This document shows, piece by piece, positions 53,547-62,688 of a DNA stretch of 62,688 nt. Each line of letters opens with the position of its first letter. The stretch's first letter is position 1. Both the position numbers and the translations under genes were made by a program. Below the pieces are notes generated by a model that had not been told where the DNA came from, ran no database searches, and saw only the letters and a list, made by a program, of their open reading frames with translations. This DNA comes from Sphingomonas pruni NBRC 15498 (GTDB taxonomy: Bacteria; Pseudomonadota; Alphaproteobacteria; Sphingomonadales; Sphingomonadaceae): positions 1-62,688 of the forward strand of contig NZ_BCYZ01000021.1 in the NCBI RefSeq assembly GCF_001598455.1. Direction: 5' to 3'.

Positions 53547-54869
53547 ATGACTGTCACCCGTTTCGCGCCGAGCCCGACCGGCAAGCTCCATATCGGCAAT
53601 ATTCGCACTGCGATCCTCAACTGGCTGTTCGCGCGGTCGACCGGCGGCCGGTTCGTGCTCCGGATCGACGATACGGATGTCGAGCGGAGCGAGGAGCGCT
53701 ATGTCGACTCGATCCGCGCCGACCTCGACTGGCTCGGCCTGACGCCGGATCACGAGGAGCGCCAGTCCGAGCGGTTCGCGCTCTACGAACGCCGCTTCGA
53801 CGATCTGCGCGCGGCGGGACGGATCTATCCGGCGTACGAAACGCAGCAGGAGCTCGAGCTCAAGCGCAAGATCCTGCTCGGGCGTGGTCTGCCGCCGGTC
53901 TATGACCGCGCCGCCTTGTCGCTCAGCGACGCCGATCGCGCGAAGCTGGAGGTCGAGGGCGTGCGGCCGCATTGGCGGTTCAAGCTCGATCCGGGCGCGA
54001 TCGAATGGCACGATCTGATTCGCGGTCCCCAGCATTTCGACGCCGCGACGATGAGCGATCCGGTCATCCGCCGTGCCGACGGGTCGTGGCTCTATATGCT
54101 GCCTTCGGTCATCGACGATGTCGAGATGGGCATCAGTCATGTCGTGCGCGGCGAGGATCACGTCTCCAACACCGCGCTCCAGTTGCAGATGTTCGCGGCG
54201 ATGAACGCGCCGCTGCCGACCTTCGCGCACGCCGCTTTGCTGACGGGGGCGGAAGGCAAATTGTCGAAGCGGCTCGGTTCGCTCGGCGTCGAGCATTTCC
54301 GCGAGGAGGGGATCGAGCCGCAGGCGATCGTCGCCTTGCTCGCGCGGATCGGCACCAGCGATCCGGTCGAGCCGTTCGTCGATCCGTCCCCATTGATCGC
54401 CGCGTTTGATTTTGCGCGCTTCGGCCGCGCCCCGGCGCGGTTCGACGAAGGCGAGCTTGCCCAGCTCAATGCGCGGATCGTCCATCAGCTAGACTTCGCC
54501 GCCGTCGCCGATCGCCTGCCCGCCGGGATGGATCGTGCTGCCTGGGAAGCGATCCAGCCCAATTTGACGACCATCGCCGGCGCCGCCGATTGGTGGCACG
54601 TGGTTGAAGGGCCGATCTCTGCCACCGCCGATCCCGAGGATCGCGATTTCCTGGCCAGCGCCCACCGCATCGCCGGCGAGATCGACTGGACCGGCGATCC
54701 CTGGCACGCACTGACCAATGCGCTCAAGGACGCGACCGGCCGCAAGGGCAAACCGTTGTTCCTGCCGCTGCGCCGCGCGCTGACCGGCATGGATCACGGC
54801 CCTGACATGGCCGCATTGCTGCCGCTGATCGGCCGCGACCGCGCGCTGGAGCGTCTCCCGTCCGGCTGA
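53547..54869 (+). CDS. gltX: Glutamyl-tRNA synthetase
   Basis: This 440-residue class I synthetase has the HIGH motif as KLHIGNIRT, LRIDDTDVERS, and the KMSKS motif as GKLSKRLGS. At this length it resembles the shorter GluRS paralogue (GltX2 type) seen in several alphaproteobacteria, which can charge tRNA-Gln(Glu). Whether a second gltX exists outside the window is unknown. Confidence 0.93.
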   Translation: MTVTRFAPSPTGKLHIGNIRTAILNWLFARSTGGRFVLRIDDTDVERSEERYVDSIRADLDWLGLTPDHEERQSERFALYERRFDDLRAAGRIYPAYETQQELELKRKILLGRGLPPVYDRAALSLSDADRAKLEVEGVRPHWRFKLDPGAIEWHDLIRGPQHFDAATMSDPVIRRADGSWLYMLPSVIDDVEMGISHVVRGEDHVSNTALQLQMFAAMNAPLPTFAHAALLTGAEGKLSKRLGSLGVEHFREEGIEPQAIVALLARIGTSDPVEPFVDPSPLIAAFDFARFGRAPARFDEGELAQLNARIVHQLDFAAVADRLPAGMDRAAWEAIQPNLTTIAGAADWWHVVEGPISATADPEDRDFLASAHRIAGEIDWTGDPWHALTNALKDATGRKGKPLFLPLRRALTGMDHGPDMAALLPLIGRDRALERLPSG

Positions 54870-54875
54870 CCGATG

Positions 54876-54912
54876 ATATCTTGTATCATAAAATGTAATG
54901 TTGTATCGTATC
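54876..54912 (+). promoter_or_regulatory. AT-rich promoter/operator before tonB
   Basis: Within this GC-rich chromosome the stretch holds TGATATCTTGTATCA (an imperfect palindrome) and two direct TTGTATC copies 20 bases apart (54881 and 54901). It is likely the tonB promoter with a regulator site. Confidence 0.45.
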
Positions 54913-54950
54913 CGAGTCGCGGCATCCGAGACCGTGAAAGGAGAGACGAT

Positions 54951-55622
54951 ATGGCGACTTATGGCGACCGTTATGGCGCAGGCCCGGCGTTCAAGCCGGG
55001 CAGCATGGCGCTGGCTTTGGGACTGACCGTGGGGCCCATCGCGGCGTTGGTGATGGGGCTGCAAATTACCAACGTCATCCCAAAGACGATAATCTTGGAA
55101 GCCTATCCTGTTCCACCCGATCAGCCGCCACCTCCGCCTGATCCCAAGCCGCAGCCTAAGACCGACGCGCCGGTTGAGCTGGTCTATACTCCACCCCATC
55201 CGCCCGTCCCAGTGATACCGACGGACACGTTTGCAACGACCGAGACACCGCCGCCGCCGCTGACCGAACCAACCGTTGGCAAGGCGCCCGATCCCGGCCC
55301 TGTGCTCACGCCGGTCGTGGTCGCCAAGCCGGTCATGGTCGATGCGTTCATCGATCCGCGCTACCAGAACCTGCTCCAGCCGCCTTATCCGCCCGAGGAG
55401 CAGCGCGCCGGCAATAGCGGCCGAGTCGTGCTCCGCGTGCTGGTCGGCACCGACGGCCGGGTGAAGCAGGTCGAGAAGGTGTCGGCGGCATCGGACGCCT
55501 TCTTCGCCGCGGCGCAGCGCCAGGCGCTGGGAAAATGGCGATTCAAGCCAGCGACCAAGGACGGCGTGCCGATCGAGCAATGGAAGACGATGAGCCTGCG
55601 CTTCGTGCTCAACGAGCAATGA
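54951..55622 (+). CDS. tonB: TonB energy-transducing protein
   Basis: This 223-residue protein has an N-terminal membrane anchor (MALALGLTVGPIAALVMGL), a Pro-rich periplasmic spacer (about 50-135) and a TonB C-terminal domain (QPPYPPEEQRAGNSGRVVLRVLVGTDGRVKQVEKVSAASDAFFAAAQRQALGKWRF). It powers TonB-dependent receptors such as that at 42566. GGAGAG precedes the ATG. Confidence 0.92.
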   Translation: MATYGDRYGAGPAFKPGSMALALGLTVGPIAALVMGLQITNVIPKTIILEAYPVPPDQPPPPPDPKPQPKTDAPVELVYTPPHPPVPVIPTDTFATTETPPPPLTEPTVGKAPDPGPVLTPVVVAKPVMVDAFIDPRYQNLLQPPYPPEEQRAGNSGRVVLRVLVGTDGRVKQVEKVSAASDAFFAAAQRQALGKWRFKPATKDGVPIEQWKTMSLRFVLNEQ

Positions 55623-55675
55623 CCGTTACGGGCGCGGGGCTGGCCTGTTCGCCGTCCCGCGCCTATCTTGCGGTA

Positions 55676-56026
55676 ATGGGAAATTTCCTGGGCCGTTTTA
55701 ATCCGTTTCGCGCGTTGCTCGACCTGCGCCGCTATCTCGGCACGCGCAAGAAATACGAGATCCTGTTCCTGTTCGGCTCGCTGATGGCGTGCATCGTCAT
55801 TGTCGGGGGCTTCGCCGCGGGTTCGACCGTCCAGCGCGAGTGGCAACGGCCGACCATCATCTACGTCCAATCGTGGCGCGCCGACCGCACCGATGCCGAG
55901 ATCATCGCGCAGCAGAAGATCGACGGCGAAAAGAAGCGGATCGAGGACGCCAAGCAGAAGAAAGAGGATGACGAGCGCAAAGCCGCGTTCAAGCGCCTGA
56001 ACGACAAGCTGTCGCCTTGGTTGTAG
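55676..56026 (+). CDS. Small membrane protein with C-terminal coiled coil
   Basis: This 116-residue protein has one membrane segment (YEILFLFGSLMACIVIVGGF, about 24-43), then a periplasmic or cytoplasmic strand-rich part and a highly charged helix (about 75-110, KIDGEKKRIEDAKQKKEDDE). It is conserved-looking but of unknown function. A longer start at 55619 overlaps the tonB stop. Confidence 0.65.
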   Translation: MGNFLGRFNPFRALLDLRRYLGTRKKYEILFLFGSLMACIVIVGGFAAGSTVQREWQRPTIIYVQSWRADRTDAEIIAQQKIDGEKKRIEDAKQKKEDDERKAAFKRLNDKLSPWL

Positions 56027-56072
56027 GGTCTTTGTCAGCTTCGCTGATCGCGGTGCGGCAACCGGTTCAGCT

Positions 56073-57053
56073 ATGCTGAACCACAAGAACGATCCGCGCT
56101 TCATGGCCGCCGCTCTGGCGCTCGCCGAGCGCGGGCGGGGACGGACGGCGCCCAATCCCAATGTCGGCTGCGTGGTCGTTCGTGATGGGCGCGTTGTCGG
56201 GCGCGGCTGGACTCAGCCCGGCGGGCGGCCGCACGCCGAGGCGATGGCGCTGGCGATGGCGGGCGACGCCGCGAAAGGCGCGACCGTTTACGTAACTCTC
56301 GAACCCTGCGCGCACGCGTCGCCGCGCGGCCCGGCGTGCAGCGACCTGTTGGTCGCGGCGGGCGTGGCTCAGGTAGTGATCGCGCTCGGCGATCCCGATC
56401 CGCGCACCGATGGCCAGGGCATCGCGCGATTACGTGCCGCTGGAATCGCGGTGACCGAAGGCATGATGGCCGAGGAAGCGCGGCGTTCAATGGCTGGCTT
56501 CCTCACGCGGCGCGCGTCCGGGCGGCCGCACGTCACTCTCAAGCTCGCCACGTCGCTCGACGGCTGCATCGCTCGCGCCGACGGCGAATCGAAATGGATC
56601 ACCGGCGACGCGGCCCGGGCGCATGCGCATCTCGAGCGGGCTCGGCACGAAGCGATCCTGGTCGGGCGCGGCACCGCGGAAGCCGATGCGCCGCGGCTCG
56701 ACGTCCGGCTCGGCGGTCTCGAACAGCATAGCCCGCGACGCTTGTTGATGACTCGCCATCGTGGCGACCACGAGCATTGGGAGTGGGTCGACTCGCCCGC
56801 GGCGATCGCCGGGCTCGACCGGATCGACCATGTCCTGGTCGAAGGCGGCGCCGGCGCGGCCTCGGCCTTTCTCGCTGACGATCTGGTCGACCGGCTGTTG
56901 CTCTATCGCGCGCCGATCCTGATCGGCGGCGGCCGGCCGGCGCTCGGCGACATCGGGCTTGCCCATCTGGCCGAGGCGCATGGCCGCTGGCGGTTGCACG
57001 ACGCGCGGATGTTGGGCATCGACCGACTGGAAATCTACGAACGCACCCGCTGA
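56073..57053 (+). CDS. ribD: Riboflavin biosynthesis deaminase/reductase RibD
   Basis: This 326-residue bifunctional protein has the deaminase zinc motif HAEAMAL (PGGRPHAEA) with LEPCAHASPRGPACSDLL, and the reductase domain with TLKLATSLDGCIARADGESKWITG and VEGGAGAASAFL. It carries out the second and third steps from GTP toward riboflavin. First gene of a rib cluster. Confidence 0.95.
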   Translation: MLNHKNDPRFMAAALALAERGRGRTAPNPNVGCVVVRDGRVVGRGWTQPGGRPHAEAMALAMAGDAAKGATVYVTLEPCAHASPRGPACSDLLVAAGVAQVVIALGDPDPRTDGQGIARLRAAGIAVTEGMMAEEARRSMAGFLTRRASGRPHVTLKLATSLDGCIARADGESKWITGDAARAHAHLERARHEAILVGRGTAEADAPRLDVRLGGLEQHSPRRLLMTRHRGDHEHWEWVDSPAAIAGLDRIDHVLVEGGAGAASAFLADDLVDRLLLYRAPILIGGGRPALGDIGLAHLAEAHGRWRLHDARMLGIDRLEIYERTR

Positions 57054-57083
57054 CGATCGTCGGCGCAGCTTGGGAAATTAGCG

Positions 57084-57689
57084 ATGTTCACCGGCATCAT
57101 CACCGATATCGGCACGATCCGATCGATCGAGCATCGCGGCGACCTACGCGCGGTAGTCGCGACCGCTTATGACACGGCCGCGGTCGATCTCGGCGCGTCG
57201 ATCTCGTGTTCGGGCGTATGCCTTACGGTGATCGATAAGGGGCCGGGCTGGTTCACCGTCGACATTTCGGGCGAAACCGTCTCGCGCACCGCGCAGGGGC
57301 AATGGAGCGAAGGGCGCAAACTCAACCTCGAGCGCGCGATGAAACTGGGCGACGAATTGGGCGGGCATATCGTCACCGGCCATGTCGACGGCGTCGCCGA
57401 AGTCGTGCGGGTCGAGCCGTCGGGCGATTCGAAGACGATCGCCTTCCGCGTCGCGCGCGACCTCGCGCCTTATCTTGCCGCCAAGGGGTCGGTCACGGTC
57501 GACGGCGTGTCGCTGACGGTCAATGCGGTCAGCGATGGGGCGGAAGGTACGGAGTTCACGGTCAATCTGATCCCGCACACGCAAGCGGTGACCACATTGG
57601 GCGCGATCGAGGTCGGGCAGGCGGTCAATATCGAGATCGACGTGCTCGCGCGCTATCTGAGCCGGATGCGGTCGTTTATCGAAAAGTAG
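57084..57689 (+). CDS. ribE: Riboflavin synthase
   Basis: This 201-residue protein has two lumazine-binding halves: MFTGIITDIGTIRSIEH and SCSGVCLTVIDKGPGWFTVDISGET, then GGHIVTGHVDGVAEV and VTVDGVSLTVNAV. It joins two lumazines to make riboflavin. It lies 30 bases after ribD. Confidence 0.95.
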   Translation: MFTGIITDIGTIRSIEHRGDLRAVVATAYDTAAVDLGASISCSGVCLTVIDKGPGWFTVDISGETVSRTAQGQWSEGRKLNLERAMKLGDELGGHIVTGHVDGVAEVVRVEPSGDSKTIAFRVARDLAPYLAAKGSVTVDGVSLTVNAVSDGAEGTEFTVNLIPHTQAVTTLGAIEVGQAVNIEIDVLARYLSRMRSFIEK

Positions 57690-57694
57690 CGTTT

Positions 57695-57735
57695 CAATGT
57701 GATTCTTGGTTGGACTAATCACATTGCAATGTGAT
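57695..57735. promoter_or_regulatory. CAATGTGAT half-sites before ribB
   Basis: CAATGTGATT (57695-57704) and AATCACATTG (57717-57726) are perfect inverted arms with a 12-base spacer, directly followed by a third copy CAATGTGAT (57727-57735). The array ends 13 bases before the ribB ATG at 57749. Confidence 0.7.
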
Positions 57736-57748
57736 AATCGAGTCGATC

Positions 57749-59035
57749 ATGAGCACCATCCTGATCGATCGCGTTCGCGATCTCGTCTCTTCGGGCGGTA
57801 TCTCCCGCTCGGGGCTTGCCCGCGCCGCCGGGCTCCATGCCAATTCGCTGCGCATGCTCGACGAGCCCGAATGGAATCCGACCGCCGACACGCTGCGCAA
57901 GCTCGAACTCTATCTCGACCGGCGCGAGAAGCGTCCGGCCCTGGTGCCGATCGAGGAGATCATTGAGGAAGCGCGCAACGGCCGCATGACGATCCTGGTC
58001 GATGACGAGGATCGCGAGAATGAAGGCGATCTGATCATCCCGGCCCAGATGGCGACGCCGGATGCGATTAACTTCATGGCGCGCTTCGGCCGCGGGCTGA
58101 TCTGCCTGACCCTGACCGAAGAGCGGGTCAACCAGCTCGAGCTCGAGCCGATGGTGCGCAACAACGGCACGCGGCACGGCACCGCCTTCACTGCGTCGAT
58201 CGAGGCGCGCGAGGGGATCACCACGGGCATCTCGGCGCACGACCGCGCGCGCACCGTCGCGGTGGCGATCGACGCGTCGAAGGGGCCGACCGACATCGTT
58301 TCGCCGGGCCATGTCTTCCCGCTGATCGCGCGCGACGGCGGCGTGCTGGTGCGCGCCGGCCATACCGAGGCCGCGGTCGATGTCGCGCGGCTCGCGGGGC
58401 TCAATCCGTCGGGCGTCATCTGCGAGGTCATGAAGGATGACGGCACGATGGCCCGGATGGACGACCTCATCGAGTTCGCGCAGGAGCACAAGCTCAAGAT
58501 CGGTACGATCCGCGACCTGATCGCCTACCGCCGCCAGCACGACCATCTCGTCGAGCGCCGCGCGGAGGCGCGCTTCACCAGCCGCTGGGGCGGCGAATGG
58601 ACCGCGCGGACCTATTTCAACAAGGCGACCGGCACCGAACAGATCGCGCTGATCAAGGGGCGTATCGACCCCGACAAGCCGACTTTGGTACGTATGCATG
58701 CGTTGAACGTTTTCGCCGATATCTTCGGCGAACAAGGCAAGCGCCGCGGCTTGCTCGAACGCTCGATGGAGATCATCGGCGAAGCGGGATCGGGCGTGGT
58801 CGTGTTGCTGTCGCCATCGACCGCGACCGGGTTCAGCCAGGCGCTGGAGCACAAGGCCGGCGCGCCGATGCCCGACGAATTGCGCGACTATGGCGTCGGT
58901 GCGCAGATCCTGTCCGAATTGGGAGTCGAGGACATGATCCTCTTGACCAATACGCATCATACCCTTGTGGCATTGGACGGCTATGGCCTGTCCATCGTAG
59001 GGGAACGCGCGATCGACCTTGGGGGAATGAATTGA
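57749..59035 (+). CDS. ribB: 3,4-Dihydroxy-2-butanone-4-phosphate synthase with N-terminal HTH-like domain and degenerate RibA half
   Basis: This 428-residue protein begins with a helix-turn-helix-like domain (about 5-45: [40 protein letters not shown]), then a RibB domain ([69 protein letters not shown]). The C-terminal GTP cyclohydrolase II-like half has lost its three zinc cysteines (region around [15 protein letters not shown]), so it should not be active. Three CAATGTGAT half-sites lie just upstream. Frame continues to a GTG at 57731. Confidence 0.93.
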   Translation: MSTILIDRVRDLVSSGGISRSGLARAAGLHANSLRMLDEPEWNPTADTLRKLELYLDRREKRPALVPIEEIIEEARNGRMTILVDDEDRENEGDLIIPAQMATPDAINFMARFGRGLICLTLTEERVNQLELEPMVRNNGTRHGTAFTASIEAREGITTGISAHDRARTVAVAIDASKGPTDIVSPGHVFPLIARDGGVLVRAGHTEAAVDVARLAGLNPSGVICEVMKDDGTMARMDDLIEFAQEHKLKIGTIRDLIAYRRQHDHLVERRAEARFTSRWGGEWTARTYFNKATGTEQIALIKGRIDPDKPTLVRMHALNVFADIFGEQGKRRGLLERSMEIIGEAGSGVVVLLSPSTATGFSQALEHKAGAPMPDELRDYGVGAQILSELGVEDMILLTNTHHTLVALDGYGLSIVGERAIDLGGMN

Positions 59036-59454
59036 TGGCGCGTATATTGATCGTCGAGGCGCGGTTCTACGACCATCTCAACGACATGCTGCTCGCCGGC
59101 GCGCGCCGCGCGATCGAGGAAGCAGGGCATAGTCACGAGACGGTGACCGTCCCGGGCGCGCTCGAAATCCCGGGAGCGCTGGCGCTGGCGGCGGAGACTG
59201 GCCGGTACGACGCCTATGTCGCGATCGGCGTGGTGATTCGCGGCGAGACTTATCATTTCGAGATCGTGTCGAACGAAAGCGCGCGCGGCATCATGGCGCT
59301 GACGATGGACGGCATCGCGATCGGCAACGGCATCCTGACCACCGAGAACGAGGCCCAGGCGATCTATCGCGCCGATCCCGATCAGGCCGACAAAGGCGGC
59401 GGCGCGGCCAAGGCGGCGCTGGCCATGCTCGAACTCCGGCAGAAATTCGGCTGA
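59035..59454 (+). CDS. ribH: 6,7-Dimethyl-8-ribityllumazine synthase
   Basis: This 139-residue protein has [67 protein letters not shown] and [14 protein letters not shown], all typical of lumazine synthase. Its start overlaps the ribB stop (TGATG). It completes the rib cluster D-E-B-H. Confidence 0.95.
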   Translation: MARILIVEARFYDHLNDMLLAGARRAIEEAGHSHETVTVPGALEIPGALALAAETGRYDAYVAIGVVIRGETYHFEIVSNESARGIMALTMDGIAIGNGILTTENEAQAIYRADPDQADKGGGAAKAALAMLELRQKFG

Positions 59455-59490
59455 CAGCCGTAATCCCCGTCCCGCAAGGGGATCCATTGG

Positions 59491-60147
59491 TCACACCGTC
59501 TTCAATGTTCCCCGGCGGTGGAGGTATTCGAGCAGCCGTCGCCACAAGGCCATCGAGATCAACATCGGCTGCCCGAGCCAGGGATTGACGAAGCAGAACA
59601 GCAACGCGGTCACCGTACCGAGCAATACCGCCCAGCCGCGCCGGCGGATCATCGCCGCTTGCTCGGGGTCGAGATCATCGGCGGCGACCGGTGGTGCCAC
59701 CGCCATGCTGTTGTTCCACAGGTTGCAGATGGCGACGATCAGCAGCCAGAAGCAATACGCGGCGGCGGGCACGAGCTTGCCGTAATATTCGCTGACCAGC
59801 GCGGTGAAGAACGGCATGCCGGCGACCGAGCAGAGCAGGAACAGATTGGGGAGCAGCAGCCTGGGCGACCAATGCCGCGCACAATCGAACGCGCGATGAT
59901 GGCCGCTCCAGAACGCGCCGATCACGAAGAACGAGACCAGAAAGCCGACGAAATGCGGCGTCAGATCGGCCAGCGCCTGGAGAAATTCGACGTCGGACGC
60001 GCTACGGGGCAGGACTGGTACCTTGAGTTCGATCACCAGCAGGGTGATCGAGATCGCGAACACCGCATCGGAAAAGAACACCAGCCGTTCGAGCGCATGC
60101 GCCGGCGCGCCATGATGCATCGGTTGGTCGTTCGGTCCGTCGCTCAT
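59491..60147 (-). CDS. TMEM175-like (DUF1211) membrane protein
   Basis: This 218-residue protein has the TMEM175 signature ERLVFFSDAVFAISITLLVIEL in helix 1 (FSD motif), several further membrane helices and HHRAFDCARH. Bacterial TMEM175 proteins are potassium channels. The ATG at 60147 has GGGGGAATC before it. Confidence 0.85.
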   Translation of the reverse strand: MSDGPNDQPMHHGAPAHALERLVFFSDAVFAISITLLVIELKVPVLPRSASDVEFLQALADLTPHFVGFLVSFFVIGAFWSGHHRAFDCARHWSPRLLLPNLFLLCSVAGMPFFTALVSEYYGKLVPAAAYCFWLLIVAICNLWNNSMAVAPPVAADDLDPEQAAMIRRRGWAVLLGTVTALLFCFVNPWLGQPMLISMALWRRLLEYLHRRGTLKTV

Positions 60148-60242
60148 TTGATTCCCCCAAGAAATCCTATCGTCGCATGGCGCCGCGGCGCTTGCCAAGC
60201 AGGCATCGCAGCCGCCAATAGGGCCGGACTAGGGAGAGCTTG

Positions 60243-62179
<1,937 letters not shown>

Positions 62180-62180
<1 letters not shown>

Positions 62181-62671
62181 TGCCGGTCGAGGCGTTGCGG
62201 GGCGACATCACGCGACTCGAAGTCGACGCGATCGTCAACGCCGCCAATTCCTCGCTGCTCGGTGGTGACGGGGTCGACGGCGCGATCCACCGCGCGGCCG
62301 GGCCAGAACTGGTCGCTGAATGCCGCATGCTGAACGGCTGCAAGCCCGGTCAGGCCAAGGCGACCAAAGGCTACCGCCTGCCGGCGCGGCACGTGATCCA
62401 TACCGTGGGGCCGGTGTGGAATGGCGGGGGTAAGGGTGAGGCGGAAACGCTGGCCAGTTGTTATCGCGAAAGCCTGAGGGTCGCCGAGACGTTGGGTGCG
62501 TGCACGATCGCCTTTCCGGCGATCAGTACCGGGATTTACGGCTATCCGCGCGAAGACGCGGCGGAGATCGCGGTGCGCGAGACGCTGGCGGCAATGGACC
62601 GTTTCGAGCGCATCTTGTTGGTCGCGTTCGACGAAGAGACCCTCGGTCTTTATCGTGAGCTGCTTGGCTAG
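62180..62671 (+). CDS. Macro-domain protein (ADP-ribose-binding, YmdB-like)
   Basis: This 163-residue protein has the macro-domain pattern: [63 protein letters not shown] and [17 protein letters not shown]. Such proteins bind ADP-ribose or hydrolyse O-acetyl-ADP-ribose. Coupling to acetyl-CoA synthetase (TGATG) is notable because O-acetyl-ADP-ribose comes from deacetylation by sirtuins, which activate this synthetase. Confidence 0.92.
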
Positions 62672-62688
62672 TACCCTTTCGTCACCCC

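Noticed and set aside
57690..57748. FMN riboswitch before ribB
   Set aside because: The gap is too short and lacks the conserved FMN aptamer segments; only the CAATGTGAT repeats are seen.

Overview
The window looks like a chromosome segment of a Sphingomonas-type alphaproteobacterium. Supporting signs are the high GC content, a proline-hinged OmpA protein, a TonB-dependent receptor in a sugar-acid cluster, a LOV-HTH regulator close to Erythrobacter EL222, a DUF1134 (EipA) protein, and riboflavin genes in which RibB carries a decayed cyclohydrolase half. Most of the sequence is ordinary housekeeping chromosome interrupted by two insertions at tRNA genes.

Layout. 1-13.3 kb: branched-chain 2-oxoacid dehydrogenase E1-beta and E2, a sulfotransferase, an EF-hand protein, a divergent diaminopimelate epimerase, a J-domain protein, OmpA, UDP-glucose dehydrogenase, YgfZ, dihydroorotase and EipA. 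13.4-28.3 kb: tRNA-Ser(GCT) followed by a 14.8-kb integrative island bounded by a 14-bp direct repeat of the tRNA 3' end. The island carries an HNH endonuclease overlapping a reverse transcriptase, a serine recombinase, XRE and AlpA-like regulators, a split secreted RHS/YD-repeat system with an HNH toxin tip and a probable immunity gene, several small secreted or unknown proteins, a stem-loop-rich gene-free stretch and a P4-type tyrosine integrase. 28.4-31.6 kb: LysR regulator divergent from pirin, an alpha/beta hydrolase and a receiver-only response regulator. 32-38.4 kb: a likely light/oxidative-stress group (LOV-HTH regulator, DCC-family protein, DUF427, ABC1 kinase, SDR, iron-sulfur photolyase, IspH remnant). 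38.5-48.4 kb: a sugar-acid (galactonate-like) catabolic regulon with SMP-30 lactonase, MFS transporter, DgoK-type kinase, SDR, TonB receptor, DHDPS-type aldolase, IclR regulator and enolase-superfamily dehydratase, tied together by a shared 20-bp operator. 48.7-50.3 kb: tRNA-Gln(CTG) with a 1.5-kb islet carrying a VapBC45-like toxin-antitoxin pair between two copies of the tRNA 5' half. 50.5-62.7 kb: Ppx/GppA, RlmE, YdeI-like, PAS protein, GltX, TonB, ribD-ribE-ribB-ribH, TMEM175-like channel, acetyl-CoA synthetase and a macro-domain protein.

The strongest candidate for an undescribed system is the HNH endonuclease and reverse transcriptase pair (13687-16337), translationally coupled and next to the tRNA, with structured flanking RNA-like sequence on both sides. 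Other notable signals are a RibB protein with an N-terminal DNA-binding-like domain whose own promoter carries three CAATGTGAT half-sites, the tRNA-Gln islet with repeated TGTCGCAC motifs near both ends, and several families of palindromic repeats, one of which lies in frame inside the E2 linker. All functions are read from sequence by eye. No database search was run.
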